The notes beneath the pieces are model-generated. The model was not told the origin of the DNA. It did no database searches and was given only the letters and a program-made list of their open reading frames with translations. Shown here in pieces: positions 33,639 through 41,604 of a DNA stretch of 64,000 bases. The position numbers and the translations under genes were made by a program. Within the stretch, counting starts at the first letter, position 1. Each line of letters starts with the position of its first letter. Source of the DNA: Zunongwangia atlantica 22II14-10F7 (lineage in GTDB: Bacteria; Bacteroidota; Bacteroidia; Flavobacteriales; Flavobacteriaceae); contig NZ_ARYN01000002.1 in the NCBI RefSeq assembly GCF_002094855.1, positions 186,001-250,000 of the forward strand, written 5' to 3'.

Positions 33639-34934
33639 TTATAAATATGTTCTTACATGCCTGTTTACCGGGATACATTTTGGCCCAATAACCGGCCAAG
33701 TACCATCTGCGTTAGCGCATTGATCATATTCTGTAATAACTGTACAAGTATTACAGTTTCCAAATTTTACTGAACTATCAAATTCTACGCTATTCCATCT
33801 TCCAAACATCCCGTAAGCATTGTTATCATTAACCGTACTTGGAGTAGTAGTAACAAAATTTAAATTGCCTCTAGCCCAACCAGATTGATTAGACTGTGTG
33901 CCTGGCCATTTAAATCTACCATAATTACTAGAATCAGAATGTTCTGGCTGCTCATTTGCACCAGGCCCAGCAAATCTTATATTAGTATTAGGAGCTTCTG
34001 CGAATGTTATTTCACCTTCATTATAAATTATTGAATTGGGATCCATAGCTATCTGTTTTAAACTCATTACACTATAGTTTTGAATTCTACCTGTAGAAGA
34101 GAATGCTATAGAACTATTAGGAATTATCATATTCCCTGTATTTATAATTAAACCTCTTAAATTAAATCCCCAACTACCATTCATTCTGAATGTTCCACAA
34201 TTTGAAAATACGCTGTTTTCAGTATTATCATAATTCTGAGACATCGACATAGTTCCTGCATTTTGCATATGCAATGTTGGGTCTGTTGAATACACTCCCA
34301 GGCAACTTAAATTTCCATGATTATAAAAAGTATTAGTTCCAGATGAATTACTGAAATAAATATTTCCTGTCATATCAATAGTTCCATAGTTATCTAATCT
34401 TAATGCTGATTTTGCATTACGAGTATTAATTTCCCCATCAATTGTCATCGTCCCATGATTCTCTATCGTATTTTCTCTACCATTATTATTTAAATTCAAA
34501 TTCCCAAATTTATAACTACCACCCTCGTCGATTATAAGATTAAAATTATCTCCATTCATCTGAATATCCTGTTTAATCCCTCTAAGACCTGTAATATTAC
34601 CACCATTATAAACATGAATATCAAAACTTACTGGAAAAGTATTAGGTACAATAAGGTTACCGTATACGCTTATATCAACCTTATTACTAGCACCACCATT
34701 CATCGTATTATCAATTTTCAGCGTAGCTCCTTGAGGAATACAAATACTTGTATTATTTTGGAAAGTCACATTATATCTTATCGTAATATTTCCCTGAATA
34801 CAATACGTTTTATTAGATTGAAATGTATAACCACCATTCCATATACTGGATGAAATGGTTTGATCACAATCACATTGCGCAATGGATGAATAAACCGAAA
34901 ATAAGATCAGGAAAAGACTGAATAGTTTTTTCAT
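33639..34934 (-). CDS. Secreted probable beta-solenoid protein, function unknown
   Basis: 431 residues with signal peptide ending SIAQ (20). The core (about 155-310) repeats N-x-G-x-hydrophobic rungs: Asn at 159, 182, 205, 225, 245, 265, 286 and 305, every 19-23 residues, as in ENHGTMTI, DNYGTIDM, YNHGNLSC, QNAGTMSM, SNCGTFRM, INTGNMII, QNYSVMSL and YNEGEITF. This is the pattern of a right-handed parallel beta-helix. Several Cys occur near both ends (CDCD at 21; CNTC, C, C near the C-terminus). No clear type IX sorting domain. Follows a VGIGT-type surface protein by 15 bp; the two are probably co-expressed. Confidence 0.8.
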   Translation of the reverse strand: MKKLFSLFLILFSVYSSIAQCDCDQTISSSIWNGGYTFQSNKTYCIQGNITIRYNVTFQNNTSICIPQGATLKIDNTMNGGASNKVDISVYGNLIVPNTFPVSFDIHVYNGGNITGLRGIKQDIQMNGDNFNLIIDEGGSYKFGNLNLNNNGRENTIENHGTMTIDGEINTRNAKSALRLDNYGTIDMTGNIYFSNSSGTNTFYNHGNLSCLGVYSTDPTLHMQNAGTMSMSQNYDNTENSVFSNCGTFRMNGSWGFNLRGLIINTGNMIIPNSSIAFSSTGRIQNYSVMSLKQIAMDPNSIIYNEGEITFAEAPNTNIRFAGPGANEQPEHSDSSNYGRFKWPGTQSNQSGWARGNLNFVTTTPSTVNDNNAYGMFGRWNSVEFDSSVKFGNCNTCTVITEYDQCANADGTWPVIGPKCIPVNRHVRTYL

Positions 34935-34949
34935 AATTGTTTGCTGAAA

Positions 34950-35537
34950 TTATTTTACAACCAATACAACATTTATGAAAGAACAGGCAGTGGCACTACC
35001 AATTACTTCATACGAAAGAACTCCGTTTTGGTTCAAAGAAAGATTGTCTAAAACTGATGAATCATAGGCCGTAACATGATAATCTAAATCTGTTGCAGAT
35101 TCGAAATAAGGAATAGTTGAACCTGGTGTAGAAGACACCAATGGTTGAGAAAACTGCTTTTTGTACTCCTCGTACAAATTCACTTCTCCATTTCCTGTTT
35201 CTGAAGTATCTATGTTCAAACTAGGTAAATAAAAGAAACGAACTACATTCCCAGAAATACAGACCCAATCTGGCGAAGCGGGCGTTCCTACCTGCTGGCT
35301 TAGACATTGTCTCGTAGTATCGTAAATTAATAATCCTGTAGCAGGAGAAGAAATTCGGTTACGCTCTGCCGTTGTCATTCTTGGCACAAGTACTCCACCA
35401 GTAGAACTTTTAACATCTAGTATAGAACTATTATCAGGGCTGGACGTACCAATACCAACTTGCGAAAAACCTAAAGTGACATTAAAAAAAACAAATAATA
35501 CGGCAAGAAGAATCTTCGTAGGGGAAAATTTTTTCAT
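34950..35537 (-). CDS. Secreted protein with VGIGT (tail-fibre-like) N-terminal motif
   Basis: 195 residues from ATG 35537, which opens a normal signal peptide (KKFSPTKILLAVLFVFFN..., cleavage after GFSQ). A TTG at 35582 is too far upstream and precedes no signal sequence. Mature start VGIGTSSPDNSSILDVKSSTGGVLVPRMTTAER is the recurring Bacteroidetes motif found in many secreted structural proteins, resembling phage tail-fibre repeats. The rest is Ser/Thr-rich with no known domain. Co-directional with the beta-solenoid gene. Function unknown; a cell-surface structural role is likely. Confidence 0.8.
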   Translation of the reverse strand: MKKFSPTKILLAVLFVFFNVTLGFSQVGIGTSSPDNSSILDVKSSTGGVLVPRMTTAERNRISSPATGLLIYDTTRQCLSQQVGTPASPDWVCISGNVVRFFYLPSLNIDTSETGNGEVNLYEEYKKQFSQPLVSSTPGSTIPYFESATDLDYHVTAYDSSVLDNLSLNQNGVLSYEVIGSATACSFINVVLVVK

Positions 35538-35685
35538 GTAAGGTGTAGGGTTAATTTTAAATACACTGCAATAGTATTGCAAAGTATTTTCATGAAAAAA
35601 TAAAACCGATAAGCTTCATAATAAAGTCGTTAAAACGAATTAGTCTTTTATTATTTAAGAAAATTTTTAACTCCAATAATCAAAA

Positions 35686-35714
35686 AAGCCCTGTCAAATA
35701 AATGAACAGGGCTT
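35686..35714 (-). terminator. lpdA terminator
   Basis: Stem AAGCCCTGT/ACAGGGCTT with an 11-base loop; on the minus strand it is followed by TTTTTT, 24 bp after the lpdA stop. Confidence 0.82.
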
Positions 35715-35738
35715 CCAAAATTTTAAACTGATAATGAT

Positions 35739-37145
35739 CTACACGTGCAACGCGCGATTATCTGTAGCTGCCAATGCAGCTTCTTTTACAGCTTCAGCAA
35801 AAGTTGGATGTGCATGGCTCATTCTAGAAATATCTTCAGCAGAAGCACGGAACTCCATCGCGGTTACCGCTTCAGCAATAAGATCTGCAGTACGAGCACC
35901 AATCATGTGAACTCCAAGTACCTCATCGGTCTTTTCGTCTGCAAGAATTTTAACCATTCCGTCGATATCTCCACTGGCTCTAGAGCGACCTAAAGCACGC
36001 ATTGGGAATTTACCTTCTTTATATTTTACGCCTTCTTCTTTTAATTGCTCTTCAGTTTTACCTACAGATGCAACCTCTGGCCATGTATAAACGACACCTG
36101 GAATTAAATTGTAATTAATATGTGGCTTTTGGCCGGCAATGGTTTCAGCAACAAAAGTTCCTTCTTCTTCTGCCTTATGCGCTAACATCGCTCCTTTTAC
36201 AACATCACCAATCGCATAGATATTTTCTACATTGGTTTGTAGATGCTCGTTTACGCTAATTCGGCCACGATCATCTATGGTAACTCCAGCAGCATCTGCA
36301 TTAAGTCCGTCTGTATAAGGGCGACGACCTACAGAAACTAAACAATAATCTCCTTTTAATTCTACCTCCTTATCCTTTTTATCATCTGCTTTAACGATAA
36401 TTTCGACTCCGTTTCTTTCAACAGATTTCACTTTTGTACTGGTGTAGAATTTTACGCCCTGTTTTTTAAGAACTTTAGTAAGTTCTTTAGAAAGCGCACT
36501 ATCCATAGTTGGGATAATACGATCCATAAATTCAACTACAGAAACATCTGCGCCTAAACGGCTATAAACCTGACCTAACTCTAAACCAATTACTCCACCT
36601 CCAATAATAATTAGATGTTTTGGAACTTCTTTTAATTTTAAAGCTTCAGTAGATGTAATTACTCTCTCTTTATCTAACTCGATAAATGGAAGATTAGATG
36701 GTTTACTACCTGTAGCTATGATCGTTTTCTTAGCTTCGATAGTTTCAGTCTCACCATCATTCTTTTTAATATTGATATGAGTTTTGTCTTTAAAAGAACC
36801 AATTCCTTCAAAAACATCAATCTTATTTTTATCCATCAAAAATTTTACACCATCACAAGTCTGGCTAACCACAGATGCTTTACGATCCATCATTTTTTCA
36901 AGATTCATTTTTATTTCTCCTGAAATTTCAATTCCGTGATCCTCAAAATGTTTTACTGCATCATGATAATGGTGTGAAGAATCTAAAAGTGCTTTACTTG
37001 GAATACAACCAACATTAAGACAAGTTCCACCAAGAGTAGAATATTTTTCTATGATTGCAGTTTTCATTCCCAGCTGTGCGCAGCGTATGGCTGCCACGTA
37101 TCCACCCGGGCCAGAACCTATAACTGCAACATCATATGTACTCAT
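35739..37145 (-). CDS. lpdA: Dihydrolipoyl dehydrogenase (E3)
   Basis: 468 residues. Reoxidises dihydrolipoamide in pyruvate and 2-oxoglutarate dehydrogenase complexes, making NADH. FAD-binding GSGPGGYVAAIRCAQLG, redox pair in GGTCLNVGCIPSKAL, NAD-binding IIGGGVIGLELG, FAD site IYAIGDV, and the C-terminal interface HAHPTFAEAVKEAAL with the active-site His. No E1/E2 genes are adjacent. It has the clearest full promoter in the window, 38-68 bp upstream. Confidence 0.97.
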   Translation of the reverse strand: MSTYDVAVIGSGPGGYVAAIRCAQLGMKTAIIEKYSTLGGTCLNVGCIPSKALLDSSHHYHDAVKHFEDHGIEISGEIKMNLEKMMDRKASVVSQTCDGVKFLMDKNKIDVFEGIGSFKDKTHINIKKNDGETETIEAKKTIIATGSKPSNLPFIELDKERVITSTEALKLKEVPKHLIIIGGGVIGLELGQVYSRLGADVSVVEFMDRIIPTMDSALSKELTKVLKKQGVKFYTSTKVKSVERNGVEIIVKADDKKDKEVELKGDYCLVSVGRRPYTDGLNADAAGVTIDDRGRISVNEHLQTNVENIYAIGDVVKGAMLAHKAEEEGTFVAETIAGQKPHINYNLIPGVVYTWPEVASVGKTEEQLKEEGVKYKEGKFPMRALGRSRASGDIDGMVKILADEKTDEVLGVHMIGARTADLIAEAVTAMEFRASAEDISRMSHAHPTFAEAVKEAALAATDNRALHV

Positions 37146-37474
37146 AACAATAAGTTTTTATGTTGAATTTTAAACAATACTTACAAAAGTACGACTATTC
37201 TCTAAACCACCAATGCTAGCTAATTAGCTTTCTAAACTTTTAAGAAAACTTAAATTTCAAACGATATTGTTAATAATTCTTCTTCTATATTGAAGTTTCA
37301 CCTGCTTTTATTCGATTTAAAACAGCTGCGTTATACCTAAACCTTGCATACTTTTATCTAAAATCGTAACATTACAAACGAAAATTTAATCTATGCTAAA
37401 CTTTCATATTTCCTAAAAAACATCTTTAGATTTATCGAATCTTAGCTTTTAGAAACTAAACTCTCTTAAACTGA
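37146..37474. other. Divergent intergenic region lpdA / nhaC
   Basis: 329 bp of AT-rich DNA. It holds the lpdA promoter (37184-37213). No exact -7 box was found for nhaC on the plus strand, and no hairpin or ORF of note. Confidence 0.7.
37184..37213 (-). promoter_or_regulatory. lpdA promoter (TTG-N19-TACTTTTG)
   Basis: Minus strand: -33 TTG (37211-37213), exact 19-bp spacer, -7 TACTTTTG (37184-37191). This matches the Bacteroidetes sigma consensus completely, 38 bp upstream of the ATG. Confidence 0.8.
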
Positions 37475-38962
37475 ATGGAAAACCATACTACCCATCCCGA
37501 AGAAAATGTTGAAAAAAATGAATTAAGTATTTGGGCTGCGCTATTACCAGTGTTTGCTTTAATTATAATGCTTGGTTTTAATGTTTTGGTGGTATATGGA
37601 GATGATGCATTATCTGGCTCTAATCAGTTTATTTTACTATTAGGTGGCGCTGTTGCAGCAATTGTTGGCTACTTTAATAAAGTAAAGTTTGATACCATGA
37701 TCGATGAAGTTGCCAAAAACATTCAAAGTACAGCTGGGGCAATTTTAATTCTTTTAATGGTGGGCGCTTTAGCAGGTACCTGGTTAATTAGTGGGATTAT
37801 ACCAACTATGATCTATTATGGCTTACAAATTTTAAATCCCACAATCTTTCTGGCAGCTACGGTTGTAATATGTTCTGTGATCTCTGTAGCGACAGGCAGT
37901 AGCTGGACAACCTCGGCTACCGTTGGTATTGCACTTGTTGGTATTGCAGACGCTTTGGGTATTCCATTAGGAATGACGGCTGGGGCAATCTTATCTGGTG
38001 CTTATTTTGGTGATAAAATGTCTCCGCTAAGTGACACCACCAACCTTGCACCAGCAATGGCAGGAACAGATTTATTTACTCACATTAGATATATGGCAAT
38101 TACTACTGTCCCAACCATCGTTGTGACTTTAGTAATATTTGTTATTATAGGACTTAATTTAGATACCAGCGGTTCTACAGATACCTCTTCAATTTTAAAT
38201 GCTATTGAAGCTTCTTTTAATATCACTCCATGGCTATTTGTGGTTCCTGTATTGGTAATCTTTTTAATTGTTAGAAAAACCTCTCCACTTATTGCTTTAC
38301 TTATAGGTACTTTACTTGGTGCTGTTGCTGCTCTTATTTTTCAACCAGAAATTGTTCTTGAAATTAGCGGTAGTGACGAACTGACATTTGTAAGTGCTTA
38401 CCGCGGAATTATGGATGCTATAACCGTAGATACTGCTATTGAAACTGAATCTGCTGCACTTAACGATCTTTTTGCCTCAAGCGGAATGGCAGGAATGTTA
38501 GGAACCATTTGGTTAATTATTTGTGCGATGGTTTTTGGCGGAATTATGGACGCCATTGGTGCTTTAGCTAGAATTAGTAAGGCCTTATTAAATCTTTTTG
38601 ATAGTGTTTTTGGTCTTTTTGCAAGTACCGTTGTAAGCTGCCTTGCACTTAATGTAACCGCTTCAGACCAGTATCTGGCTATTGTTGTTCCAGGAAAAAT
38701 GTTCGCAAAAGCTTACAAAGATAAAGGTCTGGCTCCAGAAAACCTTAGTAGAACCTTAGAGGATTCAGGAACGGTAACTTCTGTATTAATCCCTTGGAAT
38801 ACTTGTGGTGCTTATCACAGTGGTGTTCTTGGTGTACCTGTTCTTTCTTATATTGGGTATAGTTTCTTCAATTATCTGAGTCCTTTTATGACCTTATTAT
38901 TCGCTGCTTTCAGAATAAAAATTAAAGAACTTGGTAATTCTGCAAACACCCGTACAGCGTAG
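37475..38962 (+). CDS. nhaC: Na+/H+ antiporter, NhaC family
   Basis: 495 residues with about 11-12 membrane segments. NhaC-family landmarks: ATGSSWTTSATVG, GAILSGAYFGDKMSPLSDTTNLAPA (the conserved ion-site stretch), NVTASDQYLAIVVPGKMF and EDSGTVTSVLIPWNTCGAYHSGVLGV. Expels Na+ at the inner membrane in exchange for protons, which suits a marine lifestyle and would balance the Na+ brought in by symporters such as the one at 15791. Ordinary length; no partner gene. Confidence 0.93.
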   Translation: MENHTTHPEENVEKNELSIWAALLPVFALIIMLGFNVLVVYGDDALSGSNQFILLLGGAVAAIVGYFNKVKFDTMIDEVAKNIQSTAGAILILLMVGALAGTWLISGIIPTMIYYGLQILNPTIFLAATVVICSVISVATGSSWTTSATVGIALVGIADALGIPLGMTAGAILSGAYFGDKMSPLSDTTNLAPAMAGTDLFTHIRYMAITTVPTIVVTLVIFVIIGLNLDTSGSTDTSSILNAIEASFNITPWLFVVPVLVIFLIVRKTSPLIALLIGTLLGAVAALIFQPEIVLEISGSDELTFVSAYRGIMDAITVDTAIETESAALNDLFASSGMAGMLGTIWLIICAMVFGGIMDAIGALARISKALLNLFDSVFGLFASTVVSCLALNVTASDQYLAIVVPGKMFAKAYKDKGLAPENLSRTLEDSGTVTSVLIPWNTCGAYHSGVLGVPVLSYIGYSFFNYLSPFMTLLFAAFRIKIKELGNSANTRTA

Positions 38963-39075
38963 CTTTCCGAAGAAAATAGAATTACCCTATAAGAATATTC
39001 TTTTACAATAATCAAATTCTATCACAGTATAAAAATTAAGAATTTGATTTTTATGGAGACACCGCTCTCTTCGCC

Positions 39076-39083
39076 TATATTTG
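39076..39083 (+). promoter_or_regulatory. Peroxiredoxin -7 promoter box (TATATTTG)
   Basis: Exact TAnnTTTG, 44 bp before the ATG at 39128. It lies inside a longer open frame, showing that the upstream start at 39044 is not used. Confidence 0.65.
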
Positions 39084-39127
39084 CAGCAGAATTAAGAAAA
39101 GAAAGTAAAACCCAAAAACAACAACAT

Positions 39128-39766
39128 ATGTCTATTGTAGGTAAAAAATTTCCAAACCTAAGTGTAAACGCAATGAACGACTTAGGAGATACATTTAAAG
39201 TGAATGTATTAGAAGAAGCTCAGAAAAATAACAAGAAAGTATTATTATTCTGGTACCCAAAAGATTTCACATTTGTTTGCCCAACTGAATTACACGCTTT
39301 TCAGGCTGCTTTAGAAGAGTTTGAAAAAAGAAATGTAATGGTTATTGGTGCTTCTTGTGATACTCCAGAGGTTCACTTTGCATGGTTAAACACTCCAAAA
39401 GATGATGGTGGAATCGAAGGTGTTACTTACCCAATCTTAGCAGATTCTAACCGCAATTTAAGTTCTCGTCTTGGAATCCTTGATATTACAGGAGAATCTT
39501 ATGATGAAGAAACTGGTGATGTAACTTTAGAAGGTGATAACGTAACTTATAGAGCTACTTACCTAATCGACGAAGAAGGTACTGTATTTCATGAAGGTGT
39601 AAACCACATGCCACTTGGTCGTAACGTACAGGAATTCATCAGATTAATCGATGCTTATACTCACGTTCAGAAAAATGGTGAAGTTTGTCCAGCAAACTGG
39701 GAAGAAGGTAAAGATGCAATGAAAGCTGACAGAAAAGGAGTTGCAGATTATTTAAGCTTAAACTAA
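39128..39766 (+). CDS. ahpC: AhpC/Prx1-type 2-Cys peroxiredoxin
   Basis: 212 residues from ATG 39128 (SIVGKKFPNLSVNAM), which matches the normal family start; the frame continues upstream through the promoter. Peroxidatic Cys in DFTFVCPTELHAF and resolving Cys in NGEVCPANWEEG. Reduces H2O2 and alkyl peroxides. Residue GVTYPILADSN and the C-terminal tail fit the typical 2-Cys class. Followed by a thioredoxin, which probably reduces it, since no AhpF is present. Confidence 0.95.
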   Translation: MSIVGKKFPNLSVNAMNDLGDTFKVNVLEEAQKNNKKVLLFWYPKDFTFVCPTELHAFQAALEEFEKRNVMVIGASCDTPEVHFAWLNTPKDDGGIEGVTYPILADSNRNLSSRLGILDITGESYDEETGDVTLEGDNVTYRATYLIDEEGTVFHEGVNHMPLGRNVQEFIRLIDAYTHVQKNGEVCPANWEEGKDAMKADRKGVADYLSLN

Positions 39767-39821
39767 AAAGCTTTTATTCTCAGCCAACTGAGATAGTCTA
39801 AAGATTAAGAAAAATTTTCAT

Positions 39822-39841
39822 CCCCGGGATTTATCTCGGGG
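39822..39841 (+). other. GC-rich stem-loop between ahpC and thioredoxin gene
   Basis: CCCCGGGATTTATCTCGGGG folds into an 8-bp stem (one G-T pair) with a TTTA loop. No U tract follows, so it is not a normal terminator; it may stabilise or process the message so the two genes are expressed at different levels. Confidence 0.55.
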
Positions 39842-39875
39842 TGTTAATACCCTTAGATGGGAAAAAATTGCTATA

Positions 39876-40187
39876 ATGAAGACATTAGACCAAGATAATT
39901 TAAGTGAAATCGTTGCAAACAACGAAACTGTAGTTGTACAGTACATGGCTGGATGGTGTGGTAACTGCCGACTTATGAAGCCTAAATTCAAAAAGTTAGC
40001 AGGTGAAAACGAAAATGCAGAGTTTATTCTTGTTGATGCTGAAAAGTATCCAGAAAGTAGAAAGCTTGCAAACGTAAATAACCTACCAACATTCGCCACT
40101 TTTAAAAATGGAGATTTCGTAAACCAAGTTCAAACTAACAAGTTTGAAGTTCTAAAAGACTTAGTAAATGAAGTTACCAGTAATTAA
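39876..40187 (+). CDS. Thioredoxin family protein
   Basis: 103 residues, a single thioredoxin fold with active site AGWCGNCRLMKPKF (CGNC rather than the classical CGPC) and cis-Pro in NNLPTFATF. No signal peptide, so cytoplasmic. Between AhpC-type peroxiredoxin and a small conserved gene, so probably its dedicated reductant; which reductase recharges it is not visible. Its last 20 bp overlap the next gene in another frame. Confidence 0.92.
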   Translation: MKTLDQDNLSEIVANNETVVVQYMAGWCGNCRLMKPKFKKLAGENENAEFILVDAEKYPESRKLANVNNLPTFATFKNGDFVNQVQTNKFEVLKDLVNEVTSN

Positions 40188-40419
40188 ACACTTACAACGT
40201 AATAACGAAGTTGAAAAACTTGAAGCAACTGTAGAAGTGCTTGAAAATTTCACTGAACATAGATCTGTTTCTGAAGAGGAAATGGACGTAATTGGTGAAT
40301 TAATTACTAATATTTGTGGTGCTATAGAAGTTCACAAAATGGTAAGTGAAGAAGGAATGAAAGATACAGACGCTGCAAACGCATTTGTAAAGAAAGTTTT
40401 AGGATCTATAGATCAATAA
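40168..40419 (+). CDS. Small conserved protein (DUF6952-like) overlapping thioredoxin gene
   Basis: 83 residues, acidic and helical, no signal peptide: VIKHLQRNNEVEKLEATVEVLENFTEHRSVSEEEMDVIGEL..., with one Cys (ITNICGAIEVH). It begins inside the thioredoxin gene and ends just before a strong terminator, so it is the third gene of ahpC-trx-X. I recall such a small protein following Prx/Trx in many Flavobacteriia (DUF6952) but cannot verify the number here. Function unknown; a role with the peroxiredoxin is a fair guess. Confidence 0.8.
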   Translation: MKLPVIKHLQRNNEVEKLEATVEVLENFTEHRSVSEEEMDVIGELITNICGAIEVHKMVSEEGMKDTDAANAFVKKVLGSIDQ

Positions 40420-40439
40420 AACTTAGTGATAAAAAGACC

Positions 40440-40477
40440 AAAATCGGGTTAATTGTTAATTCAATTAACCCGATTTT
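40440..40477 (+). terminator. Terminator after the ahpC-trx operon
   Basis: Perfect 16-bp stem AAAATCGGGTTAATTG/CAATTAACCCGATTTT, loop TTAATT, then T residues. Confidence 0.93.
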
Positions 40478-40557
40478 TGTTTTATGATAATTTTAGTATC
40501 ACTCCATTACAAATAGTCTAAATTTATCTAGACTAATCCTTAACCAATTATTTTGCT

Positions 40558-41058
40558 ATGTCTGAAATATCGTTTAAAGGCGAAAGAGTGATTACTTATG
40601 GAGATCTGCCTGCGATTGGTGAAAAAGCACCACATTTTGATCTTATTAAAACCGACCTATCCAAAGCCAAATTAGAAGATTTTAAAGGAAAAAGAATTAT
40701 TCTTAATATTTTCCCGAGTATCGATACCGGAGTTTGCGCTACCTCTGTTAGAAATTTTAATGAAAGAGCAACCGAATTAAATAATACGGTAGTACTTTGT
40801 ATTTCCAGAGATTTACCATTTGCACAAAAAAGATTTGTAAATGATGAAGGTTTAAAAAATGTTATTAACTTGTCTGACTTTAAAGAACGTGAGTTTGGGA
40901 AAGATTACGGGGTAGAAATGATCACCGGGCCTTTAGAAGGTTTACTTTCTCGAGTTGTTATAGTTCTGGATGAAAATTTAAATGTAATCCATGCTCAGCA
41001 AGTGCCGGATATTGCCGAAGAACCAAATTATCTTGCTGCGTTAAAAACGCTTTTATAA
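40558..41058 (+). CDS. tpx: Thiol peroxidase (Tpx) lacking the usual resolving cysteine
   Basis: 166 residues, the family's size. Peroxidatic C60 in IDTGVCATSVRNF with the Pro/Thr/Arg active-site set. In the usual atypical 2-Cys Tpx, the resolving Cys lies in LPFAQ-RFCGAEG; here the stretch is LPFAQKRFVNDEG, with V94 at the cysteine position. The only other Cys is C81 (VVLCISRD), which matches the non-essential Cys of E. coli Tpx. So the enzyme must work by a 1-Cys route or use C81. Followed after 1 bp by dgkA, a shared transcript. Confidence 0.92.
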   Translation: MSEISFKGERVITYGDLPAIGEKAPHFDLIKTDLSKAKLEDFKGKRIILNIFPSIDTGVCATSVRNFNERATELNNTVVLCISRDLPFAQKRFVNDEGLKNVINLSDFKEREFGKDYGVEMITGPLEGLLSRVVIVLDENLNVIHAQQVPDIAEEPNYLAALKTLL

Positions 41059-41059
41059 A

Positions 41060-41428
41060 ATGAAAGATAGTTTCCTTGGGAAACGTATTCGTGGTGGTGG
41101 CTATGCTTTAAAAGGAGCCTGGCTACTTGTAAGAAATGAACCCAGCATACAGGTACAATTTGCCATTTCTATCGTTGTAACTGTTGCCGGGTTTTATTTT
41201 GATATTACCAGAAACGAATGGATGTTTCAATGTATCGCTGTTGGAATGGTTATGAGTGCAGAAGGGCTAAATACTGCCATCGAAGCCATTGCAGATTTTG
41301 TGCATCCAGATTTTCATCAAAAAATAGGGCATATTAAAGATGTTGCTGCCGGCGCTGTTTGCATTGCGGCCTTCATTGCAATTATCATTGGCTGCATTAT
41401 TTATATTCCTTATTTACAGGCGTTATAG
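41060..41428 (+). CDS. dgkA: Diacylglycerol kinase family (DgkA/UdpK-like)
   Basis: 122 residues with about three membrane segments. Signature SAEGLNTAIEAIADFVHP holds the catalytic Glu and the ExxxD metal-binding pattern; RNEPSIQVQF and KDVAAGAVCIAA complete the family. In most bacteria of this type it phosphorylates diacylglycerol or undecaprenol at the inner membrane. Directly downstream of tpx (1-bp gap) and just upstream of the ftsK region; the tpx-dgkA pairing is positional only. Confidence 0.92.
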   Translation: MKDSFLGKRIRGGGYALKGAWLLVRNEPSIQVQFAISIVVTVAGFYFDITRNEWMFQCIAVGMVMSAEGLNTAIEAIADFVHPDFHQKIGHIKDVAAGAVCIAAFIAIIIGCIIYIPYLQAL

Positions 41429-41604
41429 ATCTTTCATGTAAACTACATCGGGATAAGCCCGTTAGGCATTTGTTTAAAATTTTTTAATAGTTCGAGGTAA
41501 ACTCAGAGCATTCAATCTCGATCATCGAGTTAAATTTGTTTTAAAGTACTTCAGCAGCTTACCTACACTTGTAGATCTTCTTAACTTCAGGAAAAATTCA
41601 TGTC

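Noticed and set aside
40168-40187. Overlap of thioredoxin and small gene as a frameshift
   Set aside because: Each frame is complete with start, stop and family-like sequence; a normal 20-bp overlap.
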